The notes under the pieces: model-generated
What the model was told of the DNA's origin: nothing
The model's database searches: none
What the model saw: the letters and a program-made list of their open reading frames with translations, nothing else
Shown here: one piece after another, positions 27,197 through 38,642 of the stretch
How positions within the stretch are numbered: the stretch's first letter is position 1
Layout: every line of letters starts with the position of its first letter
NCBI GenBank assembly: GCA_013399695.1
Contig: VXAU01000808.1
Coordinates: 26,468-90,467, forward strand
Length of the DNA: 64,000 nucleotides
Reading direction: 5' to 3'
From: Formicarius rufipectus
Taxonomy: Eukaryota; Chordata; Aves; Passeriformes; Formicariidae
Translations under genes and position numbers: made by a program

Positions 27197-28277
27197 CCTT
27201 TATGAGCATATCCACTTAGCATCTGAATTTCTAAATAACTTAAAATTTAATAAAGCACAGGGTTAGCCTGTGAGGCTGTAAATCTGCGTGTCCTTAGGAA
27301 GTGAATTTTTAATTGCCTCATTTTTTCTGCACTACAACAATTACTATTTCCATACAGCTCTTTATATATGATCTAAAACCAGAATATGGAACTGAGATCT
27401 GATAATCTGCAGCTTCATACATCTCTGTCAACTGCACTTCAAAATGGTTAGCTTTACAGCGACGTCTTCAGCAGCTGGAGGGAGTATGAATGCTCAGTAA
27501 GCAGGAATGACTGTAGGAAAAAATGCAAGTGTATATTTCTTGGGACACTCATATAATGGTAGTACAGTTACACAAATTCTCAGCATGAGTTTCCAAATAG
27601 TACTACTGCCATTGCTACAGATAGGAAGGTGACTCTTATATGTCTGAACTGCATCCATGCAAAGCTGAGGATGCTCTTGGTTGTGCTTCTAGGTGCTATG
27701 TGGCTGTTCCCTGAGTCTCCATTGGGGTGGCAGACATCCAGACACAAGCTCATATCCCACAGAGAAGCCACAGCACACTTCAACCTCTCCTTGCCTATGG
27801 TGTCTGGGGCAGGTGGATGCACAGCTACTCATACCTCCCTGGCCAGCAGATGGAACGTAGCCAGTGATTTTAATAAAATGCATGGGTCAAAAATGCAAAA
27901 ACAGCCTAGTCATTGACGTGTTCCTAAACATGAGAATTAGTTTTAATATCCCAGGAATATATTTTCCATGTGGGTTTCCTAAGTACTTCTGCATTAACAA
28001 ATGTGGTTAAGCATGAACATATAATATTTCAGATTCTAGCTAATATAAACTAAAACTTTCATAACCATATAAGCTAATAGAAAATTTGGTCAAAGAAATA
28101 TAGTGGAAGTAGTTGACAGTGCACTAAAATGCATTCACCTTTCAAAGACTCTCCAATTTGACTTATTTTCTAAGAGTTATCAAAAGTTGCTGTGAACTCC
28201 TACCTACCCATTACAGTCCTAAGACAATTTTTTTCACAACTCCTACCAGATTGCAAGTTTTCACAGGGAATAATTAC
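27197..28277. other. Single-copy DNA, no gene seen
   Basis: Nothing recognised. A 95-codon frame at 27629-27916 overlaps two opposite-strand frames and has no recognisable features. Confidence 0.5.
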
Positions 28278-28282
28278 CACTG
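28278..28282. repeat. Target-site duplication of LTR A (left copy)
   Basis: CACTG immediately precedes the TG of LTR A and is repeated exactly at 29098-29102. Confidence 0.9.
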
Positions 28283-29097
28283 TGTCTTGGTTTTTAGTAT
28301 CCAGGGTCAGTTTGTCATTGTGTGGGTGTGTATTCTAAAGCCTCTATGCCATTTTTTCCCATGAACTGCTCACAATGGCACATTAGCAGCTATTGTCTAA
28401 GGGACAGCACACCCCTCAGGCTGCAGGCTGGGTGTTTTGGGAACTTCTGTGAGATAAGGAAATTCTTCTGCCTCCACACCCACCTGAGGGGTCATGTCTG
28501 CTAATGGCCCATCAGGGGTATCAAAAATAGGTCATTGTTTATCTCACAGAGTAAATCACCCATTGTTTAAGTCTCCGCCCTGGGGGAAGGACTGGGCGGA
28601 GCCTAAGTGAATATAAGCAGAGGATTTTGGGGCCTAGGGAGCTCTCTTCAGATCCAGAAGAGGACCCGAACCACGAGCAGACTGCGACTGCCACCAGACT
28701 GCAACCATCACTCTCACCAGCAGAGGATTTCAACTGCTCTTCGGAGGGACACGCCAAAGCTTTTTTTCTTCCCATCCACCAACCCCCCACCCCCACCAGG
28801 GGCGACCCAACACCAGCTACTCACCTCATCACCTGCGGTCTGTAAAATACCTCCATGCCTGCCAGGGACAGAGACTGGGGGAGGGAAGGGGTTTTGCTCA
28901 GGTTGTTTTTTCTTCTATTTTACTCGGTTAGTTCTGGTTGTTTTTGTTTATCTTAAAAATATAGATATATATAAATTATAGCTAGGAACTGTTATCCTTC
29001 CATTTATCATATCTTAATTAAAATTTGTTTTGAAATTGAAGGAGATTTGTCCCTCTGTTTTAACTATAAATTTTTCTAAGCTCTCTAAACTTAGACA
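28283..29097 (+). mobile_element. Solo LTR 'A' of an endogenous retrovirus, 815 bp, mosaic
   Basis: The element starts TGTCTTGG and ends CTTAGACA. It is flanked by a perfect 5-bp duplication CACTG (28278-28282 and 29098-29102). A 5-bp duplication is typical of the ERVL class. The first half, to about 28723, aligns by eye with LTRs B and C, including CTGAGGGGTCATGTCTGCTAA and GACTGCAACCATCA. From about 28724 to the end it instead matches LTR D (shared AGGGACACRCC, CTTCCCATCCACCAACCCC, TAGCTAGGAACTGTTATCC and AAACTTAGACA). Promoter-like signals are a GC box at 28594-28599 and ATATAAG at 28611. No retroviral coding sequence is attached, so it is a solo LTR left by recombination between two LTRs. 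A 124-codon frame inside it (28607-28981) is not expected to be a real gene. Confidence 0.93.
28594..28617 (+). promoter_or_regulatory. LTR A core promoter (GC box and TATA-like box)
   Basis: GGGCGG at 28594-28599 resembles an Sp1 site and is followed 11 bp later by AATATAAG. The spacing and position in the LTR fit a U3 core promoter upstream of the GGGAGCTCTCTTCAGATCCAG stretch that LTRs A and B share. Present activity is unknown. Confidence 0.6.
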
Positions 29098-29102
29098 CAC
29101 TG
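29098..29102. repeat. Target-site duplication of LTR A (right copy)
   Basis: CACTG directly follows the terminal CA of LTR A. Confidence 0.9.
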
Positions 29103-29407
29103 CTAGACAGAAAATATCACCCTTGACATCTTTCTAAGGCTCAGGTCTTTGTCATACCGAGTTCTGACATCAGACTTCAAGACTGCTTTTGTGACAGTTG
29201 TATGAAATAAAACACATGATACTGTAGAGTTGACTGGGGAAAAATTCTATCTCTCAAATGCAGTACAAGACTGAGCAAAATTCTCACTAAGAAGTATCAG
29301 TGAAGATGAAAACTTTTCATGCAAATCTGTGAAACTAATTTTAGACCAATTAAAGGTAGCATAAAATAGCAGCTCCATTGTAAAAAACAATGAGAACACT
29401 AAATATT
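29103..29407. other. Unique spacer after LTR A
   Basis: About 300 bp of ordinary AT-rich sequence; nothing recognised. Confidence 0.5.
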
Positions 29408-29549
29408 AAAAACAAAACAAACAAACAAAAACAAAAAAACAACCAACCAAAAAAGAAAACAACAAGCAAACAAAACAAAACAAAAAACCCCAAACAAACA
29501 AACAAACAAAAAACAACAAAAAACCCCCCCCAAACAATAAAAAAGAAAC
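29408..29549 (+). repeat. A/C-only low-complexity tract
   Basis: CAAA and CAAAA units, AACCAACC and runs of C on the plus strand, about 142 bp with very few G or T bases. Confidence 0.92.
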
Positions 29550-32500
29550 AGAATCTCAGCTTATGAGCAGACCTGGAAAACCCAGGCATATTGCTCAATC
29601 CTAATGTCCAAGATCTTAACACACCACTAAATGTTGTGATGGAAATAATTTCCTGTTACTTTCTTCTTTGTACACATGCAAGAGAAAGAAGTTTTGATTT
29701 TAGCATTTTTAGCAGTCTATTTTAAAAGCACAGCTATACTAAAATTACACTGTGTTGTTATTCATGTAATAGTCTGTTCTCCAGGCAGGAAATTCTTACA
29801 CAAGAGCTCTTATTTTGATTTCTTTTACTTTTACTTGTGTACACATTAGTTCCAATTTTTATCTTTGAGGTTGTAGTAACATCCAACAAACAAAACAAAA
29901 GACTTACCTATTTCTTTAGACTGATTTATAAGATCCACAACATTCTTCAGGAGTCTCTTAGGACCAACAAGAGACGAGAAATATTTTCTTTTTCCAGATG
30001 GTCATGTAAAGTCAGTTCTTTGCTGATGATTAATGCTCTATAGATTCAACCACAAAAAGAAGTGTCCCTCTTTCATATTTTTTTTTTTTTTATTAACCCC
30101 TAATGAGTCTTTTCTACACAGGAAAATCTAGGTACCACATAGGCATATAAGCTCCTTGCACTCAGTGTGGTTTTTATGTGGGGGCATGCACCTTAATGAG
30201 AATCTGACTGAGGTTTCTGGGCCAGGAGCAGTCACTGAAATGGTATTTGAACCCATGCGGTGCAGCAGGAACTACTGGAGCCCCATTTACCCTGTGAGAA
30301 CGACTATGCATATTCTGTTTTTCCCCTGTACTCCAGGGAGATTACCTTCTTTACTCATTGGCATCTCCACTAAATTCAGTTTTCCTTTTTCTTTCCCATC
30401 CTTTTTCCTTTCCTTTTTCTTTTCTATGCTTTCTCCCTGTCTCCTGGGTCCTGCTTCGGTAGGACACTTCCCTGTGGTTATCTAATATCTTCAACCTCTG
30501 AATGTTGAGAAAATAACTATAAACTACAGCCTGGTTCTTATGCAGGCTCACTTTGTTGTAAAAGAAGAAACATGAGAAAATAACTCAGCAGATGTTCCTA
30601 CTACAACCAGAGGACATCAGACATATTCTCTCAGTTCACTGTATAGCCTGGCTGGATCTGTCACCTTTGGTTTTTTATACACACACATCTTATTAGAGGC
30701 ATTTGTCTATAGGAAGTTGTCCAGATCCCCGTCCAACAGCTGGCATTTTGCATCAGCAGCCGTCAAAGTCCCTAAGCCTGTTAAATAATTTTAAAATATT
30801 TCCATGTAAGACTGTCACTTTGTTTGAACCATTCAGCTGATTCAGCACTGGAGCCATGGAAAGGCTGATTAATGGTTTGTTTATTTTACAGACTTATCAG
30901 TCCACAAGCCAATTGCCACTAATGTTTCCCTGATGAGCACAGGTTTATTTCTGTGTCACAGTAGGTTGCTAAGAAACTAAACTCCTACATTCCCAGACTG
31001 TTTGTGATAAGGGTAACATCTACATGAAATGGAGTGCCTATTATCATATTTAAACTTAGCATGTAGTTATGTTTATAGGTCATAAAGTTGACTGAAAAAT
31101 TCCCCAGAATTTAGTTTTAGGATAAAAATAATTTTGACATTAAATTCAAGGGAAAAAAAAAAGAAAAAAAACAGATTATCTTATTTAAGGATTAAATAAA
31201 TGGGAGTAAACATGAGTGAGAAAAAGTGAAAGACAAAAAAATATATTGGCTGACTGACCCAAGTTGTTATTGCAGTTTGCACAGCAAAATTATTTTTTTT
31301 TTCCAGATAATTTTTCTTTCTTTTTTATTTTTTCCTTTTAATTAACTGGTATTAAACCCCTCTGTTTCTGCTTTTCAAATTTTTGAAATCTATTGTCTTT
31401 TGTAGTTTTTTCGATGTAAAAGTGCAGACTAACCTGTACTACAGAAGGCAGGTTTAAAGTTAATTAAAACATAGCAAAAATACAGAACTTTTTTTCTTTT
31501 CTATTTCTTGCAATGCAGAAAGTGAGAGGTTTTAGTTATGTGCTAGTCCAAGAGTTTTCAAGGTTTGAAGATAAATATTTGACTTAATGCAAAAAGAAAT
31601 ACAGTAATCCAATTTCAAACCTAAATGGGAGGCACAGAAGAAGGGAGTGGGTCTCATCATTAACACTTCTGTTTACAGATTCCCTTATGTTTAAAAAACT
31701 AGAATTTCTTAGAATTTAATAGCAATACCGAAGTTCCATTTTAAATGCATTTGCAGCTTTAAAGGGCTGGGAGTGTGTTGTTTGCTTTTACTTGTCTGGG
31801 TTTTTTTAAGAACACTATTTAGGCTGTATATCAAGTGTGTACCTCCTGAAACTGTTATTCCAAAGGACAGGGACAAAAAAAGAGCTGAAAATCACTCTTA
31901 AAGCCTATAGGCTAGGTTTTAGTCATGTTTAAACTTTTAAAAAAATCCTGATTATCAAAAAAATAACTGGCGGAATCCTTGAACCACTGTCCTCATCATT
32001 GTCTCTCTCCCTCTCTCGTATTTGCTGGAACTGTGGGCTGAAAATCTGAAAAAGTGATTTTCTCTCTAGCCTGTAGAGAATAATTTCATCCCTAGGAAAC
32101 TCTGGTCAGTTCCTGTAGCAGAAGCAATTTTTAAAACACCTGTAAGTCTGTATAGGAATGGCTGGCAGCTGACTCGTGACCAAAAGGTTCCTCCTGCAGC
32201 AGTCCCTGGTCATTTATTGTGAATGTCTCATCCACAAAAAAAAACTTCAGTTGCAATAAAAGCTTTCTCTTTGTGGATTCAGGATCACTGCTGCACCTGG
32301 AACAGAACTGCACCACTCAAGTTAGGAAGTGTTAAAAGTGACCAGCCTGTTCCTCGTAGCAGTCATGATGATCCCGAGGACTTTACTGTCCTTTGTCTTC
32401 AAGGGATTTATATTGCTTTTGCCCTTGAGATCTGCTATTCACATCCCATAATAGTGATACAAGACATATGAATCTCATATGCACTCTTGAAAAGATTATA

Positions 32501-32935
32501 GCATTGGCAGCACTTTGGTTTAATGCTACACTTTCATTGAGAAATGTTTTCCAGAATATGTCCTAGAGAGGGATGCTTCTCTGTAATGTATTTTCGTTAA
32601 GGTTGATGAATTCAAGAAGTCCATTAATTTCAATGCTGAGCACAGGCACAGCCTGACAAGCTCTTGACTGCCATCAGCTCCTTCCATAAACTCCAGGGAA
32701 CTGAGGATACTCAGCACTTTGTAGAAACAGGTGCTACAGCAGGGCCTGGATGAGTCTCACATTGAAATCTAAAGAAATCTCGATTCACTCAGGCCCATTG
32801 GAAGAATCACTGAGACCCTGAAATCCCATTTACCTTTGACAGGAATCTTTCAATCAATCTCAACACTGGCACAGAGCACAGTGCTGAAGGTAGAGCAGTG
32901 GACAGAAAGAATACCTGCTTTTTCATAGGAGAAAA
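29550..32935. other. Single-copy AT-rich DNA, no gene seen
   Basis: No exon or mobile element recognised. It contains poly-T/A runs (30081-30093, 31150-31169, 31290-31302) and a pyrimidine-rich stretch at about 30375-30425. The short frames here have no recognisable product. Confidence 0.5.
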
Positions 32936-33173
32936 ATCATAGAATCATAGAATTGTTTAGGTCAGAAAAGCCTTTCAGATTATCAGCTACAGCCCTTACC
33001 TGAACACTGACTTGCCCACCACTAATGTCCCCAGGTGCCACATCTACACATCTTCTAAACACCTCCACTGATAGTGACTCAACCACTACCCTGGGTAGTC
33101 TGTTCCAGTGCTTGGCAATGCTTTCAGTGAAGAAATTTTTCCTAATAGCCAATATAAGCCTTCTCAATGCAAC
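32936..33173 (-). mobile_element. CR1 LINE 3' fragment (a), 5' truncated
   Basis: Minus-strand CR1. Its 3' end at 32936 shows two and a half CATAGAAT units. The body carries the pattern of one CR1 subfamily (CCAGGTGCCACATCTACACA, GACTCAACCACTACCCTGGG, GTGAAGAAATTTTTCCTAAT on the plus strand). It stops at about 33173, exactly where the 3' tail of a second CR1 begins. Only 3' sequence is present. Neighbouring copy (b) belongs to a visibly different subfamily. Confidence 0.92.
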
Positions 33174-33174
33174 T

Positions 33175-34456
33175 TAGAATCATAGAGTCATAGAATAGTT
33201 TGAGTTGGAAGGCACCTTAAACCTTATATGGTTCCAATCCCCTGCTATGGGCAGGGACGTCATATACTAGATCAGTTGCTCAGGACCCTGTTGAATCTAA
33301 CCTTGAACACTTCCAGGGCTGGGACATCCACACCATCTCTGAGCAACCTGTTCCATTGCTTCATTAACCTCTGAATGAAGAATTTCTTCCATATTTCTAA
33401 CCTAAATTTCCCCTCTTTTAGTTTAAATCCATTTCCTCTTGTCCTGTCACTGTCTGTACATATAAAAAGTCCTTCTCCATACTTTTTGTAAACCCCATTA
33501 AGGTACTGGAAGGCCACAGATAGGTCTTTCTGAAGTCCTCTCTTCCCCAGGCTGAACAACCCCAGCTCTCTCACCTTTCACAGGGGAGGTGCTCCATCCC
33601 TCTGATCATCTTCATAGCCTTTCTGTGTACCCATTTTAACAGGCACACCTTTCGCTTGTGCTGAAGACCCCAGAACTAGATGCAGCACTCCAGGTGAGGT
33701 CATACAGGGACAGAATCATCTTCCTTGACCTGCTAGCCACTTGTCTTTTGCAACACGGGACACAACTGGTCTACTGGGTTGCAGACACACACTGTTGGCT
33801 CATGTCCAGCTTTTCATCCATGTGAAGTCCTCCTCTGCAGGGCTGCTCTCAGTGACTCCTGCCAGCTTGTGATCATGTCTGGGATTGCCCTCACCCAGGT
33901 GCAGCACCTTGAACTTGGACCTGGACTTGTTAAACTTCACTGAGTTCTTGTTGACCCACTTCTCAAGCTTGTCCATGTGCCTCTGGATGACATCCCATCC
34001 TTCTGTTGTATCAGCTGCATCACTCAGCTTCATGTCATCTCCAAATTTGTTGAAGAAGCACTTGATTCCACCAGTTGAGTGACTGATGAAGATATTGAAG
34101 AGTACCAGTCCCAAGATAGAGACCTAAGCTCTGTGGACATAGAGACATTGACAACAACTCTCTGGCTGTATCCATCCAGCCAATTCTTTATTCACTCAAT
34201 AGTCCCAAATCTATGTCTCTCCAATTTGCAGACAAGAATATAAGACTGTAGCAAAGGTCTTGCTGAAATCTAGGTAAATGACATGTGTCTGTCTTCCTTT
34301 GTTCACTGCTATTGTCACTTCATCATAGAAGGCCACCACGCTGGTTAAACACAACTAGCACTTAGTAAAGTCATTCTAACTGCCTCATATCACCTCCTTG
34401 TCCTTTATGTGCCTTAGTATATCTACTAGAAGGATTTGCCTCATGATGTTACCAGG
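33175..34456 (-). mobile_element. CR1 LINE (b), 3' part, split by LTR E
   Basis: Minus-strand CR1 with its 3' tail (TAGAATCATAGAGTCATAGAAT) at 33175. It continues through the 3' UTR into the ORF2 reverse-transcriptase region. Minus-strand translation of 33800-34114 shows VLFNIFI, then a FGDD box (at about 34035-34050; usually FADD in CR1), then DKLEKWVNKN, the usual order for the CR1 reverse-transcriptase palm region. The reading frame is broken elsewhere. At 34456 it is interrupted by LTR E, and the rest of the copy continues from 35355. Confidence 0.92.
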
Positions 34457-35354
34457 TGTGAGAGACAAATGTTCATGGTTAATTGATCAAAACAAGCAGC
34501 TATTTGCAAAAGCAGGGAGTGGTTTGCTGGGCCAGGTAACAGTGCAGGTAAGGAGTGGATGTGCAGCCACCACTTCAGGATACAAACTGGGTGTTATCTC
34601 AGGTAAGGGAGAAGCATGACAAGAAACAGACTCTGTGGAAGTGGGATAGTGCATTTTATCATGCCAGTGTCCTCCCTTATACAACTGGATCAGGCATAAA
34701 ACTCAACCCCTCCTCCAGGGAAGTACCAGGACATTCACACTGAGGCATGAAGTTATTAATACCTTCTTCTGGGGCTGGCGTGAGAGGCAACTGTCTTGTC
34801 TTAGAAAGGGTCATAAACCATCAAAGACTGCTGAAGTACTCCCAGACTCCTTTCTGAGGCCTTCCACCAGAAAATTCTCCATGATCCACAGTGTTTCAAC
34901 AGTATAAAATTTCCCCTGCACCCAGAGGAGGTACCTGGGCACTCCCACCTGAACCGAATGTATATTAACCCATTGAACATGTTTTGGGAGCTTCCCCCTC
35001 CCCTGATGCATCAAGACTGCAACCATCACCTCAACCAGCTGACATCTATAATGTAACAACCAAGTCTTGTCACTGGATCCACAGATGGTGATACCTTTCC
35101 TCTCTGCTATTTACTCTTGTCCTTTCTTTCTCTTTCTTCCTTTTCCTTATGCATTTTCTTAACTGTTTTTATAATTTTGTATTGTTTCATTTCTATGTAT
35201 AAAAATTTCAAAAATTTCTACATACCTCCTTTCTACTACCAAATTGTTCTAAAATGTACCTGACATATATATAAACACCGATTCCTCTGTGTTGTTTCAC
35301 TCTAATCCACCCCCATGGATCTATTAACAAGGCCTTCAGGGGTGAGTCATAACA
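34457..35354 (+). mobile_element. Solo LTR 'E' inserted in CR1 (b), 898 bp
   Basis: The CR1 pattern breaks at 34456 and resumes after 35354. The inserted segment starts TGTGAGAG and ends CATAACA. The flanks are CCAGG (34452-34456) and ACAGG (35355-35359), a 5-bp duplication with one mismatch. A TATAAAA box lies at 34903-34909, followed about 105 bp later by GACTGCAACCATCACCTCAACCAG, which closely resembles the block in LTRs A, B and C. That suggests a distant member of the same LTR group. The sense strand is opposite to the host CR1. No internal retroviral sequence is present. Confidence 0.85.
34903..34909 (+). promoter_or_regulatory. TATA box of LTR E
   Basis: TATAAAA lies in a position equivalent to the ATATAAG of LTR A, upstream of the shared ACTGCAACCATCAC block. 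Confidence 0.55.
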
Positions 35355-35745
35355 ACAGGCAGAGAAGTGAGGTTCACTGGTTTGTAGTTCCCTAGATCTT
35401 CCTTTCTCCTCTTTTTAGAAATAGGAGTGATATTTCCTTTTTTCCAGGCATGAGGGACTTTGCCTGAATACCTTGACTTCAAATATGATGAACACTGACT
35501 TGTCAAAAACATCAGCCAGTCTCCTCAGGATCCTGAGATGCATCCCATGAAGTCCCATGGACTTGTGGTCATTCGACTTCATTAAATGGCCCCAAACCTG
35601 CTGTTCACTTATAGCTGAAGGGTTTTGGCTCCCCCTACATCCACCCAGAGGATCAGGGACTTGAGAGGCGTGGAACACCTGACTGACAATGAAGACTGAG
35701 GCAAAGAACTGAGTGCCTTAGTCTTCTCCATATCAGACAGCACTT
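35355..35745 (-). mobile_element. CR1 LINE (b), continuation after LTR E
   Basis: The CR1 pattern resumes (AGGTTCACTGGTTTGTAGTTC, GATGCATCCCATGAAGTCCC, GAAGACTGAGGCAAAGAACT on the plus strand). This is ORF2 sequence upstream of that at 34456 in element coordinates. Similarity fades at about 35745, taken as the 5' truncation. Together the two parts make about 1.7 kb of one CR1 copy. Confidence 0.88.
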
Positions 35746-37339
35746 CTTTGAGGCCATTTCTTGCTGTTCTATCTCTTGTTACTTGGGAGACCAACTTTCC
35801 CGTCCCTATGACCACCTTTCACACAGTTGTAGCGTGTGATAAGAGAACTCATACACTGAAGTCTGGAAATGATGGGAGTGTGGCATGTGAAGGGTCTCTG
35901 TGCAGCACCACTCATCAGCCAAAGCACAGAAAACCAAGTAATTGTGTGGCTTAATTACAATTGAATCACTAACCATAAAATGACACACCATCAAAACGAA
36001 ACCTTGCCAAGTGGGTTGATTTCCAAATGTTGTAAATTTCTAGGAACTCAGATTCTGCAAAGTGTCAGAACAGAAACTGGGGAAAATAGGGACATTCCAA
36101 TCATTAAATCTTCTGGAATTGCTAGCCATCTGTTCCTAGAGAAACGGATGATTTGATTGTCATCTGCTATACAATCCCATCACTATTACAGCTCTCAAGA
36201 AATGAGCAAGTTAGTAATAAATCCTGTATTTAAACAGGAAATGACTCTTCAGCTGGGGATGTCTAAAAAAGAAACAAAATGCTGTCTCCAATGGCATGCA
36301 GTGAAATGATTGTGCTCCACAGTCAGCCCTAGAGAAGTTTAATGGCTTTACAGTGGTCACTTACTGTCATTATGAGATCTGCTGGGGCAGGGGCATGTTG
36401 TGAAGTCAAGGTTATACAAGGGAGATGTAGATGAGACTGTTTGTGTCTGGACTCTGGGGTGTGAAGGGAAGCATCAGAGGCACTGACTTTGCTGCTTCAG
36501 AGATTATTTTTCCTTTGGTATAGTTCCTGGCATCAGACTGCTTTCCTCTCTGCTCCTGATGAACCAAGGGACAGCAACCCAGCCATGTGGGGCAAAGGCC
36601 ATAACTATGCTTAAGTCAACAGAAAGCAAATCAACTTATAAAAAACTCCTTCCTTGCCTTTCTCTCCCCTTCAAAAACTTCATGCTTTCCTCATGTACTG
36701 ATTACAAGAAAGAAGAAAAGACGCACGGGTGCAGTCAATGGGATAAATGGATTCTAACAACAAAAGACAAGACAGACACAATAACATAATTATATGATAA
36801 AAATTATTTCTGCAAATGATAGGGCTCTACTGTTAATTAGACAGGTCAGAGATAGTCTGAAGCAGAACAATTTCCTTGCTTGTAAATGATGGCAAAAACA
36901 ACCTTCAATCTAAGCTGTCTCATGCACAAATCCTGCACGAAATCATAAGAGTTTTGAGGTAGATTTAACATCATTCTTAATTCTGTAGGGATGGGGCTTC
37001 TCTGCTTGTGTTAAGTTCCCTCAAGCAATGAACATATCAGTCATTCACTGGCTTTATAAAATGGGAGACATGCTCTGCTGATTTTACTTATGGTTGGTTC
37101 TCTATTATGGACTTGTTACTCATCCTAGTGCTTAGGTGATGTCATTGTGCCAGAGACCTATGTGATACCTTCTGCAATTTTTCCTGGATGGTAGTTCACA
37201 AGTAAAGTCTTCAGAACATGCTTGTGTCTTCCCAGAGTTTGATCATATTAAATAAATTTAAAGTGTACACAATGAAATATTAAGAATAGGCAATTAGCTC
37301 AAATGTTTTTAGACATTGGTGAAACATGAGTCTAATTGA
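35746..37339. other. Single-copy DNA, no gene seen
   Basis: Nothing recognised. The first part, to about 35830, may be diverged CR1 but has no block I can align. Confidence 0.5.
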
Positions 37340-37507
37340 AAAGGAAGAAAAAACCAAACAAACAAAAACAAACAACAAGGATCCATTAAAAAAAAAAACA
37401 AAAACAAAACAAAAACAAAACAACAACAAAAAACCAACAACAACAAAACAAACAAACAAAAAAAAAAGGGGAAAAAGAAAAAAAAAGCCAACTACCAAAC
37501 CAACCAA
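37340..37507 (+). repeat. A/C-only low-complexity tract
   Basis: About 168 bp of CAAA, CAAAA and CAACAA units on the plus strand, with a GGGG-interrupted purine run near 37468-37487. Minus-strand frames across it give hydrophobic Phe/Val/Leu-rich pseudo-proteins. Confidence 0.9.
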
Positions 37508-38582
37508 GCTAAGATCTGTTTTCAGAACTGACAAAATACCAGTTTCTAAATACATCTTTAACCTGTTACGAAGATGTTAGGGAAAAATGCATACTGACCA
37601 AATAACTGTGAAAATTGAAATTGTTACTAAGACACAGACTTTTCTGACAGAGATGCTGATTAATAAAGAGAACAAATCATCATGCAATGTAATTTATTCT
37701 CTGGAAGTTCTCAGTCAAAAGTGTTTTCAATATACATGTTTTAATTGAATGGAAGCTGAAGAAAAAAAATGAATGAATGTGAATATCAAAGCTTGTGTTA
37801 GAAAGAACAGTAGCCTAATGATTGCTTGTGGACTGGAAAACTGTAGTGGAGCACAATACTGAAAGATGCTAGTTTTATTAAAGGGCCCTTAAACTACCAA
37901 GCTTGTTTCAGCTACCTTTGCTGTCAGTAGTACATGACTAACCCACCATCCCCTGCAGATTACAACATTTCATAATATTCCCCTCCAAAACTTGTCAACA
38001 GCAATGATTCATCCATTTTTTTTCTTTTAGTTGTTCTACTAATTTTGCTCCTTTATCTTTGTACATTTAAACATGCTGTTAACCTCATTCTCTTTTGGCA
38101 TTACTCTGTGTTTAAGGTTCTTAGATCCAAAGTTTTTGCTCAAGTTTGAATCTTACACTTTTATCTATTTTTAAAAATTGGTAGCATTACAAGCCTGGGT
38201 GTGATAATGCTAATCTTTCATTTCTGATAGACATACTCTACCAGTGGAGATAAAATTCTCCGACTGAATTTAGGAACCTTTAATCTGAACCCACTTAGTC
38301 CATCACATTACTAGTATGGAAAAAACCCCTAAACAATTATTTTCGTCTAAACCACACTTGTAGAGAGCAGAGCAGTCCTGAACGAAGAAACATTTCAATG
38401 CGTTTTCCTTCTCCTTCATTTTTCAATACTTTATCTTTGTGTCAGTCTGCAAGGGAACTTCTGAGTAAACTCTGACTGGTTACTCCTCAGAATGCTTTTA
38501 TCTCATCTTGTGAGAAAATAATTTGTGGGTTTGTGTTTGAGTAGAATCTTTCTGATATGTGTTTTCCAGATGAAATTTTTGA

Positions 38583-38583
<1 letters not shown>
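37508..38583. other. Single-copy DNA, no gene seen
   Basis: Ordinary AT-rich sequence; nothing recognised. Confidence 0.5.
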
Positions 38584-38634
<51 letters not shown>

Positions 38635-38642
38635 ACACACAC
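38584..38642 (+). repeat. (AC)n microsatellite
   Basis: About 29 AC dinucleotides with two AT interruptions, 59 bp. It is likely length-variable between individuals. Confidence 0.97.

Noticed and set aside
38584..38642. Possible CRISPR-like or satellite array at regular repeats
   Set aside because: It is a simple AC dinucleotide run. No spaced direct repeats of CRISPR type exist in the window and the DNA is vertebrate.
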